This document shows, piece after piece, positions 24,017-33,528 of a stretch of 64,000 nt of DNA. The DNA is taken from contig NZ_BOPG01000057.1 of the NCBI RefSeq assembly GCF_016863635.1, positions 1-64,000 on the forward strand. The letters are read 5' to 3'. This DNA comes from Virgisporangium aurantiacum (GTDB lineage: Bacteria; Actinomycetota; Actinomycetes; Mycobacteriales; Micromonosporaceae). The first letter of the stretch is position 1. Every line of letters begins with the position of its first letter. The notes beneath the pieces were generated by a model. That model worked only from the letters and a program-made list of their open reading frames with translations. It was not told the DNA's origin and did not search any database. The position numbers and the translations under genes were made by a program.

Positions 24017-27000
24017 ATGAGTTGCAGAATGGGTGCGGCGGCGGCCCAGTCGTTGCCCGACGTCTGCCACCAGAAGCCGTAAGCCCTGCTCGGCCCCACG
24101 ATCACGCCCCGGTTGCTCACGTGCGTGCTGCCGTTGTTGTACGTGAACTCCCAGTCGGCGGCCTTCTTGAAGTAAGGAACCTCCGCGATGCGAATTTCGT
24201 TGTAGTTCGGAAAGTCGCCGGCGGCCAGCCGCTGGTTCCGCTGGGCCTTCCAGTCGGCAACCGGGTCAGACTTGGGCTGATCGGTCTGGTCGATTCCGAG
24301 CGTGCGGCCGTCGCCCCGGAAATAGACCATCGTGCCCTCGCGCGATTCCTTCCAGTGCGCCGGCACATACACGGAGAATCCGGTGCGGTCGACGTGTTCG
24401 CGCCACCCCGCCGGCAGTTGCGGCCGCCCGTCCGCGGGCGAATTCGAGGTGACGGCGCTGGGCGGCGGCGCCGCGGGCTCGCTCGTCGCCGCGGCGGTCG
24501 GGGTGGCGGCTGTCGAGGCGGGCCCGGTCGCGGCCGGGCTGCCGCCCTGGCTCTGCGGCGCGCCGCCGTCGTCCTCGGCCCCCCGCGTCACCATGAACAC
24601 CACCGCGGCAACCACGATGACCACCGCAACGGCGATGACGATGAAGCGCTTGCGCCGCTGATCGAGGTCGGCACCCGCCTCCGGCCGCACCACCCTGGCG
24701 AGCCCCCGCACCGGCCGGGCGCTGCCGCCGTCGCCAAGGATCGGCATCGGCGCGACGAGGGTCGCGTCATCCTCGGACCACGGATCCCCGGTCGAGGAAT
24801 CCTGGACCCGGAACTCCTCGGAACGAACCCCATCGGCCGCGGCGCCGTAGGAGGCGATGCCCCGGGATGTGATGCCGGGGGGTTCCTCGGATTCCGGATC
24901 CGAGGTTCCGGTCTGTGCGGAATCCGCTTCGGTGTCTTCGTCGGCTGTGTCGGTGGTCGTTGCCTTGGCCGAGGTGTCGGTCGGGTCCTCAGGGGCCGGG
25001 TCGCCGGTGGGCCTGTCTTTCGCGGCGAGGCTCTCTGCCGCGGGGCTTTCTGCTGCGGGGCTCGCTGCTGCGGGGCTCGCTGCTGCGGGGCTCTCTGCTG
25101 CGGACACCTCTTCTGCGGAAGCGTCCTTCGCGGAACTTTCCGTGGACGTTTCCGTGGACGTCTCGGCGGATGTCTCTGCGGACATCTCGGCCGCGGACGA
25201 CTCGGTCGCGGAGGACTTGGCGGCGGTGGCCTCGGCCTCGGTTGTGGCCTCGGTTGTGGCCTCGGCTGCTGCCGCGGCTGCGGTCGCCTTCGCGGATTTC
25301 GCTGTCGCCGCTGACTTGCTGGGCTGGGGCTCAGCCGGCTCGGACTTCGCGTCCTTGGTTCCGGGATCCTTGGTTCCGGAATCCTCGGCTGCGCGGTCCT
25401 CGGCCGGGCGGGCCTGCTCCCGGGTCGAAGACTCGACAACCGCCACGGCCGACGGCTCGGTGTCCGGTTCGTCGGTCTCGGTGTGCTCGGTGTCGTGGGA
25501 CGCGGGGCGCTGGGCGGGAATCGCCGGAGCGGTCGATTCCGGGTCCGATGGGCCGACCGGCCGTCCCAGGATCGGCTCGAACCGGGGCACCGGCCAGGCC
25601 GGCGGAGCGGTCCGTGGGCCGGGCACGACCGAGGTTTCGTCGGCGGCCGGCGACACCACCGTGGTCGGAGACTCGGCCGGGGGCGCCGTGACGGACCCGG
25701 CCCGGGCCGCGGGCGCGGAGACCGACGCGGGCGGAGCCGCCGAGGCGGCTGCGGCCGCGGGCGCGGAGACCGACGGGGGCGGAGCCGCCGAGGCGGCGGC
25801 CGAATCCGGCGGGGGCGCCGCCGGAGTCGGGGCTTCTGACGGGGTTCGGCGACCGCGGGCCGGTGCGATCGGCGCGGTCGCGTCGGCGGGTGGTGGGACC
25901 GGGGCCGAACCGCGTGGACGCGTACCCGAGCGGGCACCGTCGGAGCGGTGGCCGGAACGGGCGCCGTCGGAACGGGTGCTGTCGACCCGGGTGGTGTCGG
26001 CCCGGGTGGTATCGGCCTTGTTCCGGCCTGGACGCGCGGTACCTGAACGGGCGCCGTTGGAACGGGCGCCCTCGGAGCGTTCGGGGTCGGGACGGCCGAC
26101 GGATGCGCTCCCGGTTGCGGGGCCTCCGGGGACGGAACCGCCGGTGGTCGAGCCCGCGGACGCTCGGCCCCGGGCAATCGGACCCGATCCACCACCGGAC
26201 CGGCCAGCGGCACCAGAACCGGCAACACCAGAGCCGCCGGGCACAGGACCGCCGGGCACAGGACCGCCGGGCACAGGACCACCGGCACCAGGAACAGGAC
26301 CACCGGCAACGGGCGGCTGACCGGAACCGGGCCGCCCACCGGCCACGGGCCCACCGGCCACGGGCCGACCCGAGACAGGAGCGCCCGAACGACCCGCGAC
26401 AGGACCGCCCGAACGGCCCGCACCAGGTCCGCCCGAAACGGGACGACCGACAACAGGCCCGCCGGACACCGGCCGGCCGGCGACGGGACCGCCGGGGACG
26501 GGGTCGCCGGGGGCAAGGCCGTCCGGGCCGGCCTGCCGTGGTGGGCGGAACCCCGCCTTCGTCCACGGCCAGCGGAACTTGCGGGCGACCGACGCCGGGC
26601 CGCTGGTGGCTGCCCGGCGCAGACGGCGTTCGGCCTCGGCGGCGTCGATGCGGGCCTCGGGGTCCTTGCGGAGCAGACCGTTCAGGACCCAGCGGAGCGC
26701 ACCGGCGTTGCGCGGGGGCTCGACCTCCTCGGACGCCAGGGCGGTGAGGGTCGCGATCGCGGAGTTGCGTTCGAACGGGGCCTTGCCCTCCACGGCGGCG
26801 TAAAGGGTGGCGCCCAGCGACCAGAGGTCCGACTCGGGGCCGGCTGTGCCGTCTCGGGCGCGTTCGGGGGAAATGTAGGCCGGGGATCCGAGGACCAGGC
26901 CGGGACGGGTGACGCCGGGGTCGCCCTCGAGGGTGGCGATGCCGAAGTCGGTGAGGACGACGCGGCCGTCGTCGCTGAGGAGGACGTTGCTGGGCTTGAC

Positions 27001-27417
27001 GTCGCGGTGCATGACGCCGGCACGGTGGGCCGCGCGCAGGGCTCCGAGCACGCCGAGGCCGATCGCCGCGGCACGGGACGCGTCGACCGGACCGTCGGAC
27101 GCCAGCACGTCGTGCAGCGACCTCGCCTGCACGAACTCCATGACGATCCACGGGCGGCCGTTGGTTTCGAACACGTCGTAGACACGCACCACGTTGGGGT
27201 GGTTCAGCCGGGCGGCGGCTCGCGCCTCGCGCAGGGTCCGGCGACGCAGTTCGTCACGTTCGGTGGCCAGAAGGGCCTGCGGCGGGACGATCTCCTTGAT
27301 GGCGACATCGCGACCGAGCGTCTGATCCCACGCATGCCAGACTCGCCCCATGCCGCCAACGCCCAATGTTTCCATCAGGCGGTAGCGGCCGGCGACAAGA
27401 GTCGGCGATGCGGTCAT
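23977..27417 (-). CDS. Large transmembrane Ser/Thr protein kinase with low-complexity linker
   Basis: A 1146-residue PknB-type kinase. The catalytic domain (about 11-270) has GVGGMGRVW, Lys41, HRDVKPSN with Asp139, DFG at 157-159 and SPAYISPE. A very long juxtamembrane region (about 290-915) is made of Gly/Pro/Val, Ser/Ala/Pro and Glu/Ala/Thr repeats. One membrane helix follows near 920-945. The extracytoplasmic end is a Ser/Pro linker and a globular domain (about 995-1146) with VYVPAHWKES and FRPDP, of a type seen in other actinobacterial kinases. It could sense an external ligand and phosphorylate cytoplasmic targets. The 3' end overlaps the MFS gene by 40 bp. Confidence 0.88.
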   Translation of the reverse strand: MTASPTLVAGRYRLMETLGVGGMGRVWHAWDQTLGRDVAIKEIVPPQALLATERDELRRRTLREARAAARLNHPNVVRVYDVFETNGRPWIVMEFVQARSLHDVLASDGPVDASRAAAIGLGVLGALRAAHRAGVMHRDVKPSNVLLSDDGRVVLTDFGIATLEGDPGVTRPGLVLGSPAYISPERARDGTAGPESDLWSLGATLYAAVEGKAPFERNSAIATLTALASEEVEPPRNAGALRWVLNGLLRKDPEARIDAAEAERRLRRAATSGPASVARKFRWPWTKAGFRPPRQAGPDGLAPGDPVPGGPVAGRPVSGGPVVGRPVSGGPGAGRSGGPVAGRSGAPVSGRPVAGGPVAGGRPGSGQPPVAGGPVPGAGGPVPGGPVPGGPVPGGSGVAGSGAAGRSGGGSGPIARGRASAGSTTGGSVPGGPATGSASVGRPDPERSEGARSNGARSGTARPGRNKADTTRADTTRVDSTRSDGARSGHRSDGARSGTRPRGSAPVPPPADATAPIAPARGRRTPSEAPTPAAPPPDSAAASAAPPPSVSAPAAAAASAAPPASVSAPAARAGSVTAPPAESPTTVVSPAADETSVVPGPRTAPPAWPVPRFEPILGRPVGPSDPESTAPAIPAQRPASHDTEHTETDEPDTEPSAVAVVESSTREQARPAEDRAAEDSGTKDPGTKDAKSEPAEPQPSKSAATAKSAKATAAAAAAEATTEATTEAEATAAKSSATESSAAEMSAETSAETSTETSTESSAKDASAEEVSAAESPAAASPAAASPAAESPAAESLAAKDRPTGDPAPEDPTDTSAKATTTDTADEDTEADSAQTGTSDPESEEPPGITSRGIASYGAAADGVRSEEFRVQDSSTGDPWSEDDATLVAPMPILGDGGSARPVRGLARVVRPEAGADLDQRRKRFIVIAVAVVIVVAAVVFMVTRGAEDDGGAPQSQGGSPAATGPASTAATPTAAATSEPAAPPPSAVTSNSPADGRPQLPAGWREHVDRTGFSVYVPAHWKESREGTMVYFRGDGRTLGIDQTDQPKSDPVADWKAQRNQRLAAGDFPNYNEIRIAEVPYFKKAADWEFTYNNGSTHVSNRGVIVGPSRAYGFWWQTSGNDWAAAAPILQLIYDSFRPDPSKVG
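24960..25270 (-). repeat. Ala/Ser/Glu/Thr coding repeats in the kinase linker
   Basis: Short direct repeats of 12-27 bp (for example the units coding ESPAA and SAETS) make up this part of the kinase linker, with a second Gly/Pro/Val array at about 26215-26500. They remain in frame over more than 600 codons. Confidence 0.7.
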
Positions 27418-27475
27418 CGGAGACGAGGTTACCCATCCGCGCTCGAAGTAAAGCGGCTACCGTGGATGTCCCATA

Positions 27476-28339
27476 CTACGGACCGCCACCGGTCGATATA
27501 CCGGACCCCCGCAGAAAACGATCGAGTTCCATCGCCGTGATGTATCCCATCAATGCCAACGTGTGCAACAGATACAGCCACAGTGCGACCGCCACCACGG
27601 CACCGACCACGTCGAAGCCGCCGAACGGCAGGCCCAGGTCGACCGGGAGGGACCAGAACAGCACGAAGCCGTGCAGGAACCCGGAGACGTTCGCGGCGGT
27701 GAATACCGCGACCAGCGTCACAATCCGCCAGCGGGGAGCGGTGGGTCCCACCACCCGGTAGACCCACACCAGCATCGCGCTGAGCACGACCCACACGACG
27801 AGAAACGACACCACGATCCCGCCGAACGAGGCCCAGCCGCCGCGCCGCAGCAACCCGGCCGCCGCGGGCAACACGAGGAGCAACCCCAGCAGCAGCGCCG
27901 GGCCGGCGGCCAGCAACGGCAGGACGAGCAGCCGCCCGCGCCAGGCGCGCACCGGTCCCTCGACGGAGCCCAGCGAACTGAACGCCCGCCGCAGCCCTTC
28001 GCCGTAGAGCGTCGCCGGGATCAGGGCCGCGACCGCCTCGACCCCGCTCAACTCGGTGCCGGCCCGGATCAGGGACGCCGTGACCCGACCGGCGCCGAGT
28101 TCGTCGGGCACGGCCCCGACCGGCGACGCGGTGAGGTCGAGCAGCCGCTCGGGGCCGGCGACCAGCGCCGCGAGCCGGATCGCCAGGACGACGGCCGGCA
28201 CCACCGCGATGCCGCCGTAGAACGTCACGGCAGCCGCGTGCAAGGGCAGGTCGCGCCCGCGAAGAGCACGGGCGACACGAAGGACGGGCGCGCGCAGGAC
28301 CGGCGCGCGAAGGACGAATCGTGTCACGCCGGGCGTCAT
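27476..28339 (-). CDS. YihY/BrkB-family inner membrane protein
   Basis: A 287-residue integral membrane protein with about six hydrophobic helices. LPLHAAAVTFYGGIAVVPAVVLAI and the closing LWLYLLHTLALMGYITAMELDR match the YihY/BrkB family, whose function is not settled. ATG 28339 is preferred: an open frame continues upstream to 28552, but family-like sequence starts here. It lies 58 bp upstream of the Ser/Thr kinase gene in the same direction, so the two may be cotranscribed. Confidence 0.82.
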   Translation of the reverse strand: MTPGVTRFVLRAPVLRAPVLRVARALRGRDLPLHAAAVTFYGGIAVVPAVVLAIRLAALVAGPERLLDLTASPVGAVPDELGAGRVTASLIRAGTELSGVEAVAALIPATLYGEGLRRAFSSLGSVEGPVRAWRGRLLVLPLLAAGPALLLGLLLVLPAAAGLLRRGGWASFGGIVVSFLVVWVVLSAMLVWVYRVVGPTAPRWRIVTLVAVFTAANVSGFLHGFVLFWSLPVDLGLPFGGFDVVGAVVAVALWLYLLHTLALMGYITAMELDRFLRGSGISTGGGP

Positions 28340-28569
28340 ACCCCGGCGCCGGGAAAAGACGCACGGCCGGCGAAACGAAGGAAGCGGGACCGAAAACCGG
28401 GAAAGCGCTTCCCAGCGCCGAAGCACCGGTTCCGAGCGCCGAACGCCCCGTTCCCAGCGCCGAGCGTACGGGTGCCCAAAAGCACAGCGCGTCATATTAC
28501 GGGGCATCCCAGCCAACGAGGCGTATCTGGCACGCAACGGGTGGTTATTCACTGCTAGCGTCGGGCGCC

Positions 28570-28971
28570 ATGACGGATGAGACGGGCGCTACCCCCGCGC
28601 TGCCAGCGTGGCCGGTCTTCATCGGGGTCACGGTCGACACCACCGATCCCGAGCGGCTGGCCGGCTTCTGGTCCGCTCTTCTCGAGGTGCCGGTCGAACA
28701 CCGGTCGGACATCGAGATCCACCTGGCCCGCCAACCCAACCGCGGCGTCGCGGTCGCGTTCCAGCGGGTCGCCGAACCGACCGCCGGCAAGAACCGCCTG
28801 CATCTCGATCTCCTGGTGAAGGACCTGCCGGCCGCCCGCCGGCGGGCCATCGAGCTGGGTGCGAACGAGGTCGAGGAGCACAAGCGGGACGGATTCCACT
28901 GGCTGGTGGCCGCCGACCCCGACGGCAACCGGTTCTGCCTCATCGAACCCCCGCCCACCACCGACGACTGA
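28570..28971 (+). CDS. VOC-family (glyoxalase-like) protein
   Basis: A 133-residue vicinal-oxygen-chelate protein with the repeated beta-alpha-beta-beta-beta pattern: FIGVTVDTTDPERLAGFWSALL, then LHLDLLVKDL, and the closing AADPDGNRFCLIEP. The histidine and glutamate at the usual metal positions (LHLD, LIEP) are present. Family members include dioxygenases, glyoxalases and antibiotic-binding proteins; the substrate here is unknown. No clear ribosome binding site precedes ATG 28570. An inverted repeat follows the stop. Confidence 0.85.
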   Translation: MTDETGATPALPAWPVFIGVTVDTTDPERLAGFWSALLEVPVEHRSDIEIHLARQPNRGVAVAFQRVAEPTAGKNRLHLDLLVKDLPAARRRAIELGANEVEEHKRDGFHWLVAADPDGNRFCLIEPPPTTDD

Positions 28972-28983
28972 CCCCACACGAGA

Positions 28984-29013
28984 GGCGGTGTCCACCGACC
29001 GGTGGACACCGCC
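28984..29013. terminator. Hairpin after the VOC gene
   Basis: Perfect 12-bp arms GGCGGTGTCCAC / GTGGACACCGCC flank a 6-nt loop, 13 bp after the VOC stop. There is no T-run, so it may be a Rho-assisted or T-less terminator. Confidence 0.65.
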
Positions 29014-29065
29014 GTCAACGCGTCGGTCGTCCCGCGAACGGACCGGAGCGGGCGACGATCCCAGC

Positions 29066-29899
29066 ATGGATGACGTCGTGCGGGTCCGCGGACTCCGCAA
29101 GCGGTACGGGGGTGCGACGGCGGTCGACGGTCTCGACCTCTCAGTCCACCGTGGCGAGGTGTTCGCCGTGCTGGGGCCGAACGGCGCCGGCAAGACGACC
29201 ACCATGGAGATCCTGGAGGGGTACCGGCGGCGCGACGCCGGCGAGGTCAGCGTGCTCGGGGCGGATCCCCACACGGCCGGCCGGGAATGGCGGTACCGCA
29301 TCGGCGTGGTGCTGCAGGACGTCGACGACGGCCGGGAACTGACCGTCGCCGAGATCGTCGGGCATTTCGCCCGCTACTACCCGAACTCCCGCCCGCCCGG
29401 CGAGGTCATCGACCTGGTCGGCCTCACCGCCAAGGCGCGGGCGCGGGTGCGCACCCTCTCCGGTGGGCAGCGGCGCCGCCTCGACGTCGCGGTCGGCCTG
29501 GTCGGCCGACCCGAACTGCTGTTCCTGGACGAGCCCACAACCGGCTTCGACCCGCAGGCGCGGCGGCAGTTCTGGGACCTCGTCCGGCAACTCGCCGCCG
29601 AAGGCACCACGATCCTGCTCACCACCCACCACCTCGAGGAGGCGGAGGCGCTGGCGAGCCGGGTGGCGGTGCTGGCGAACGGTCGGATCGTCGCCTGCGG
29701 CGACGTCGCCACGCTCGGCGGCCGCGCCGGCGCCGACGCGACCGTCCGCTGGCTCGACGGCGACCGCCGGTGCGACGAGCGCACCGCCGACCCCGCCGCC
29801 GTCGTCGCCCGGCTCACCCGCTTCTACGCCGGCCCGGTGCCCGGCCTGACGGTGACCCGCCCGTCGCTGGAGGACGTCTACCTGGAGCTGATCGCATGA
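29066..29899 (+). CDS. ABC transporter ATP-binding protein (ABC-2 type)
   Basis: A 277-residue nucleotide-binding subunit. Walker A is GPNGAGKT, the signature is LSGGQRRRLDVA, Walker B is ELLFLDEPTTGFDP and the H-loop is LTTHHLEEAE. It pairs with the permease gene that starts on its stop codon (ATGA overlap) and probably exports a drug, peptide or lipid. It is the first of four coupled genes: ATPase, permease, histidine kinase, response regulator. That arrangement is typical of a transporter induced or sensed through its own two-component system. Confidence 0.93.
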   Translation: MDDVVRVRGLRKRYGGATAVDGLDLSVHRGEVFAVLGPNGAGKTTTMEILEGYRRRDAGEVSVLGADPHTAGREWRYRIGVVLQDVDDGRELTVAEIVGHFARYYPNSRPPGEVIDLVGLTAKARARVRTLSGGQRRRLDVAVGLVGRPELLFLDEPTTGFDPQARRQFWDLVRQLAAEGTTILLTTHHLEEAEALASRVAVLANGRIVACGDVATLGGRAGADATVRWLDGDRRCDERTADPAAVVARLTRFYAGPVPGLTVTRPSLEDVYLELIA

Positions 29900-30687
29900 T
29901 CATGCTGGGTCTCGCCCGCGCGGACATCGAGCTTCGTATCTTCTTCCGGCAATGGGACGCCGTGATCTTCACGTTCTCGCTGCCCGTCATCCTGCTCGTG
30001 ATGCTCGGGTCGATCTTCACCGGCGTCTACGAAGGCTCCCCGGTGACCGCCTCGCAGTACTTCGTTCCCGGCATGCTCGCCGGCGGCGTCGCGTCGACCA
30101 CGTTCGTCAACCTCGGCGCCGGCATCGCCGCCGACCGGGACGACGGCACGCTGCGCCGCCTGCGCGGGGCGCCGGTGCCGCCGAGCGCCTACTTCGTCGG
30201 CAAGGTGCTGATGGCCCTCGTGGTCACCGCCATCGAGATCGTGCTGGTGCTCGCGGTGGGCGTCGTCCTGTTCGACCTGAGCCTGCCGTCGTCGCCGCAG
30301 CGCTGGTTCACGGCCGCCTGGGTGCTGGTTCTCGGTACGGCCGCCTGCGGCCTGCTCGGCATCGCGGCGAGCGGGCTGGCCCGCAGCGCCCGCTCGGCCG
30401 GCGCCGTGTTCAACCTGCCGTACCTGGTGCTCGCCTTCTGCTCGGGCGTGTTCTTCACCCCGATCAGCGCGCTGCCCGCCCCGATTCTGCAGGCCGGCGC
30501 GCTGTTTCCGCTGCGGTGGATGGCGCAGGGCTTCCGCGCGGCGTTCCTACCCGACAGCATCCTCAGTCAGGAGGTTGTGCACTCGTGGGAGCTCGGGAAG
30601 GTGGCGCTGATCCTGGCGGCGTGGACGGTCGGCGCGATGCTGCTCGCCCTGCGGACGTTCTCGTGGCACAACCACCGCGACCGGTGA
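29896..30687 (+). CDS. ABC-2 type permease
   Basis: A 263-residue membrane subunit with about six helices. ADRDDGTLRRLRGAPVP and SGVFFTPISALPAPI are typical of ABC-2 permeases of the drug-exporter class. It starts at ATG 29896, overlapping the ATPase stop, and its TGA overlaps the GTG of the histidine kinase. Translation of the four genes is therefore likely coupled. Confidence 0.9.
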   Translation: MIMLGLARADIELRIFFRQWDAVIFTFSLPVILLVMLGSIFTGVYEGSPVTASQYFVPGMLAGGVASTTFVNLGAGIAADRDDGTLRRLRGAPVPPSAYFVGKVLMALVVTAIEIVLVLAVGVVLFDLSLPSSPQRWFTAAWVLVLGTAACGLLGIAASGLARSARSAGAVFNLPYLVLAFCSGVFFTPISALPAPILQAGALFPLRWMAQGFRAAFLPDSILSQEVVHSWELGKVALILAAWTVGAMLLALRTFSWHNHRDR

Positions 30688-31856
30688 CGCACGCGTGGCA
30701 GGTCACGCGATCGTGGGACGTCTACGTCGCCGTGGTCACGGTGGCGGTCGCCGCGCTGGTGGTGGTGAGCGAGACGTCCCGCCCGCTCGAATTGCGGCTG
30801 GCGTCGTCGGCGGCGGTTCTCGCCTTCGGCGCCTGGTACGCGCTGCTGGGCCGGCCGCTGCTCGCCCGGTACGGAGCAACAAAAGTGTGGACGTTCATCG
30901 CCGGCACGGCGGTGCTCTACGCGATCGCCACCCTGTGCGCGCCGACGGCCACGTTCCTCTCGTTCGTGCTCCTTCCGTTGGTGTTCAACCTCGTCGACTT
31001 CCTGCCGGGGACGCTGGCCGTGGCCGGCCTCAACCTGATCCCGCCGGCCGCCCACCTCGTGCGGACCGGCGACCTGTTCGAGACGGTCGTCGTGCTCGTG
31101 CCGATCGCGGCGCTGATCACGGTGTTCTCGACGGCGTTCGCGTACTGGGTGCACCAGATCGCGCGGCAGAGCGCCGAGCGCGCCGACCTGATCGAGCAGT
31201 TGAACGCGTCGCGGGCGGAGGTGGCCCGGCTCTCCCGCGACGCGGGCGTCGCCGCCGAACGGCAGCGGCTCTCCGGCGAGATCCACGACACGATCGCGCA
31301 GGGCCTGTCGAGCGTGGTGATGCTGGTGCAGGCCGCCGAGGCCGACCTCGATCGCGACACCGGCCGCGACACCGACAGGGCCCGGCACCACCTGCGGATG
31401 GCGGGCCGCTCGGCCCGGGAGAGTCTCGCCGAGGCCCGGGCGCTGGTCGCCGGCCTGTCGCCCGCCCAGCTCTCCGGCGCCTCGCTCGCCGCGGTGCTGG
31501 CCCGGTTGGCAGAACGTTTCCGGGAGGAGACAGGAATTCCGGTGGACGCGCGCACAGCGGCCCGATCGACCCAACTGCCCATGGCGACGGAGGTGGTGCT
31601 GTTGCGCGCCGCTCAGGAAGGGCTGGCCAACGTCCGCAAGCACGCCCGCGCGACCGCGGTGACGCTGGAACTCGCGTACCCGCCCGGGTCGGCGGTGCTG
31701 ACCGTCACCGACAACGGCGTCGGTGCGGACAGCCCGGAGAACGGCGGGTTCGGGCTGGCCGGCATGCGGGCCCGGGCCGCCGACATCGGCGGGACGCTGC
31801 GGCTCGAGCCCGCACCGGGCGGTGGCACGAAACTCACGGTGCTGGTGCCGGCATGA
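30684..31856 (+). CDS. NarL/DesK-type sensor histidine kinase
   Basis: A 390-residue kinase with an N-terminal membrane domain of about six helices (residues 10-165) and a short cytoplasmic linker coil. The HisKA_3 phospho-acceptor is ERQRLSGEIHDTIAQGLSS, and a HATPase_c domain carries DNGVG and GFGLAGMRARA. No extracytoplasmic sensor domain is evident, so the membrane core itself, possibly with the ABC transporter, may sense the signal. The GTG start overlaps the permease stop; the LuxR-type regulator follows with another 4-bp overlap. Confidence 0.92.
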   Translation: MTHAWQVTRSWDVYVAVVTVAVAALVVVSETSRPLELRLASSAAVLAFGAWYALLGRPLLARYGATKVWTFIAGTAVLYAIATLCAPTATFLSFVLLPLVFNLVDFLPGTLAVAGLNLIPPAAHLVRTGDLFETVVVLVPIAALITVFSTAFAYWVHQIARQSAERADLIEQLNASRAEVARLSRDAGVAAERQRLSGEIHDTIAQGLSSVVMLVQAAEADLDRDTGRDTDRARHHLRMAGRSARESLAEARALVAGLSPAQLSGASLAAVLARLAERFREETGIPVDARTAARSTQLPMATEVVLLRAAQEGLANVRKHARATAVTLELAYPPGSAVLTVTDNGVGADSPENGGFGLAGMRARAADIGGTLRLEPAPGGGTKLTVLVPA

Positions 31857-32479
31857 GCATCACTGTCCTGCTCGTCGACGATCATCCGGTGGTGCGGGCC
31901 GGCGTCCGCGGAATGCTCGCCGGCGAGCCCGACCTGATCGTGGTCGGCGAGGCCGGCTCGGGCACCGAGGCGCTGGCCGCCGTCCGGGCGCTCGCGCCGC
32001 ACGTCGTCCTCATGGACCTGCGGATGCCCGGCATGGACGGAGCGACGGCGACCAGCGGGATCCTGGCCGCCGCGCCCGGGACGCGGGTGGTCGTGCTCAC
32101 GACGTACGACACCGACCGCGACATCCTGCGCGCGGTCGAGGCCGGCGCGGCCGGCTACCTGCTGAAGGACGCGTCGCTGGCCGACCTGCTGGCGGCGGTG
32201 CGCGGTGCCGCCCGGGGCGAGACCGTGCTGGCACCGGAGATCGCGACCCGCCTGGTCACCCGGCTGCGGCGGCCGGCCGGCCCCGGCCTGTCGCCGCGCG
32301 AGGTGGAGGTGCTCCGGTTGGTGGCCCGCGGCCTGTCCAACGTCGAGATCGGCCAGCGCCTGCACATCACCGAGGCGACGGTGAAGACCCACCTGCTCCG
32401 CGCGTTCGCCAAGCTCGGCGTCAACGACCGGACCGCCGCCGTGACCACGGCGCTGGCGAGCGGTGCCCTAGATCCGTAG
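31853..32479 (+). CDS. LuxR/NarL-family response regulator
   Basis: A 208-residue regulator. The receiver has VDDHPVVRAG, the acceptor aspartate in VLMDLRMPGMDG, and the lysine in YLLKDASLADL. The C-terminal HTH reads LSPREVEVLRLVARGLSNVEIGQRL. It is the partner of the kinase it overlaps and probably controls the ABC genes upstream. Its stop overlaps the convergent membrane protein gene by 12 bp. Confidence 0.94.
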   Translation: MSITVLLVDDHPVVRAGVRGMLAGEPDLIVVGEAGSGTEALAAVRALAPHVVLMDLRMPGMDGATATSGILAAAPGTRVVVLTTYDTDRDILRAVEAGAAGYLLKDASLADLLAAVRGAARGETVLAPEIATRLVTRLRRPAGPGLSPREVEVLRLVARGLSNVEIGQRLHITEATVKTHLLRAFAKLGVNDRTAAVTTALASGALDP

Positions 32480-33349
32480 ACCGCGTGGTTGATGGCGGGA
32501 GGCCCAGAGGCCGTACAGGGTGACGACGGCCGCGATCACGATCGGCACGCCGTCCCGGAGCAGGCCGTCGATCCCCAGCAGCACCCAGCACAGCAGCGGG
32601 CCGACCGGCAGCACCACGGTCGCGATCAGGGCGAAGACCACCCGCGCCCAGCGCTTGCCCAGGATGACGAAGATCATGATCCACGGACCGACGAAGCCCA
32701 GGCCCAGCGTCACCAGCAGCCAGCCGACCACCACCGGCACGGCAACCGGGTACGGGATCCGGGGCTCGTCGAACAGCGTTCCGATAGCGACCAGGCACGG
32801 CACCAGCAGCAGCGCGCCCATCGACAGCCCGGCCACCCGTGCGGTGAGCACCCACACCGGCACCTCCCGGAACCGGGACTTGCGGGTGAGGTGCGCGGCG
32901 ATCGCCGGCGACCGGAACAGCAGCCAGATGACCGCACCGCACAGCAGCGACAGCAGCGCGAACCCGGCCAGCGCCGGCCACGGCGGCACCAGCCCGCCGT
33001 TGCGCGGCACCACCAGCCGGCCCACCGCGAACACCGTCGTCGCGGCCAGGATCAGGCCGAACGGGCGGGAGATCACGCGGCCGTAGCGGATCGTCCGCAT
33101 CAGGAACAGGAAGCCGAGGGCGCGCATCATCGCCCAGATCGTGCGGACGGCGAGACCGAAACCGCCCTCCGGTGCGTACTCCAGGTTGACCAGGTCGACG
33201 AGCACCGTCGCCGCCGCCGTGAGCAGCACCAGCATGCGCAACCGGCGGACGGCCGACGGTTGCGGCGGCGGCCGCTCGATGGTGAACAGGTCACGCAGCA
33301 ACGACCCCTGAGGTGGAGGCGGATCGGCAGCAACGTGGGGAGCAACCAT
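32468..33349 (-). CDS. Polytopic membrane protein of unknown function
   Basis: I do not recognise this 293-residue protein. It has a Pro-rich cytoplasmic-looking N-terminus (PPPPQGSLLRDLF) and about seven hydrophobic segments, including WPALAGFALLSLLCGAVIWLLF and LVTLGLGFVGPWIMIFVIL. It ends with a short basic tail. It is a single gene on this strand, convergent with the response regulator and sharing its last 12 bp. Confidence 0.7.
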   Translation of the reverse strand: MVAPHVAADPPPPQGSLLRDLFTIERPPPQPSAVRRLRMLVLLTAAATVLVDLVNLEYAPEGGFGLAVRTIWAMMRALGFLFLMRTIRYGRVISRPFGLILAATTVFAVGRLVVPRNGGLVPPWPALAGFALLSLLCGAVIWLLFRSPAIAAHLTRKSRFREVPVWVLTARVAGLSMGALLLVPCLVAIGTLFDEPRIPYPVAVPVVVGWLLVTLGLGFVGPWIMIFVILGKRWARVVFALIATVVLPVGPLLCWVLLGIDGLLRDGVPIVIAAVVTLYGLWASRHQPRGLRI

Positions 33350-33528
33350 GCGCGGGATGTTCCCCCTTACCGACGGTCGCTAACCACCCCGCACCCCGCC
33401 CGCCCTGGAGGCAGCGGGGCACCGGTGCCTGCCCAGCTAAGCAAGATCTAAGGATCCGCTGATAGAGCGCCTAAGAATCATCGGACTACGTTCGCACCGG
33501 GCATCGGGGCGAGGGCGGTTCACAAAAC
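33350..33528. other. Intergenic region before the DUF1800 gene
   Basis: This divergent region separates the membrane protein gene from the DUF1800 gene. It contains a moderately AT-richer stretch (33432-33490) that probably carries promoter elements. No box pair convinced me. Confidence 0.4.
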
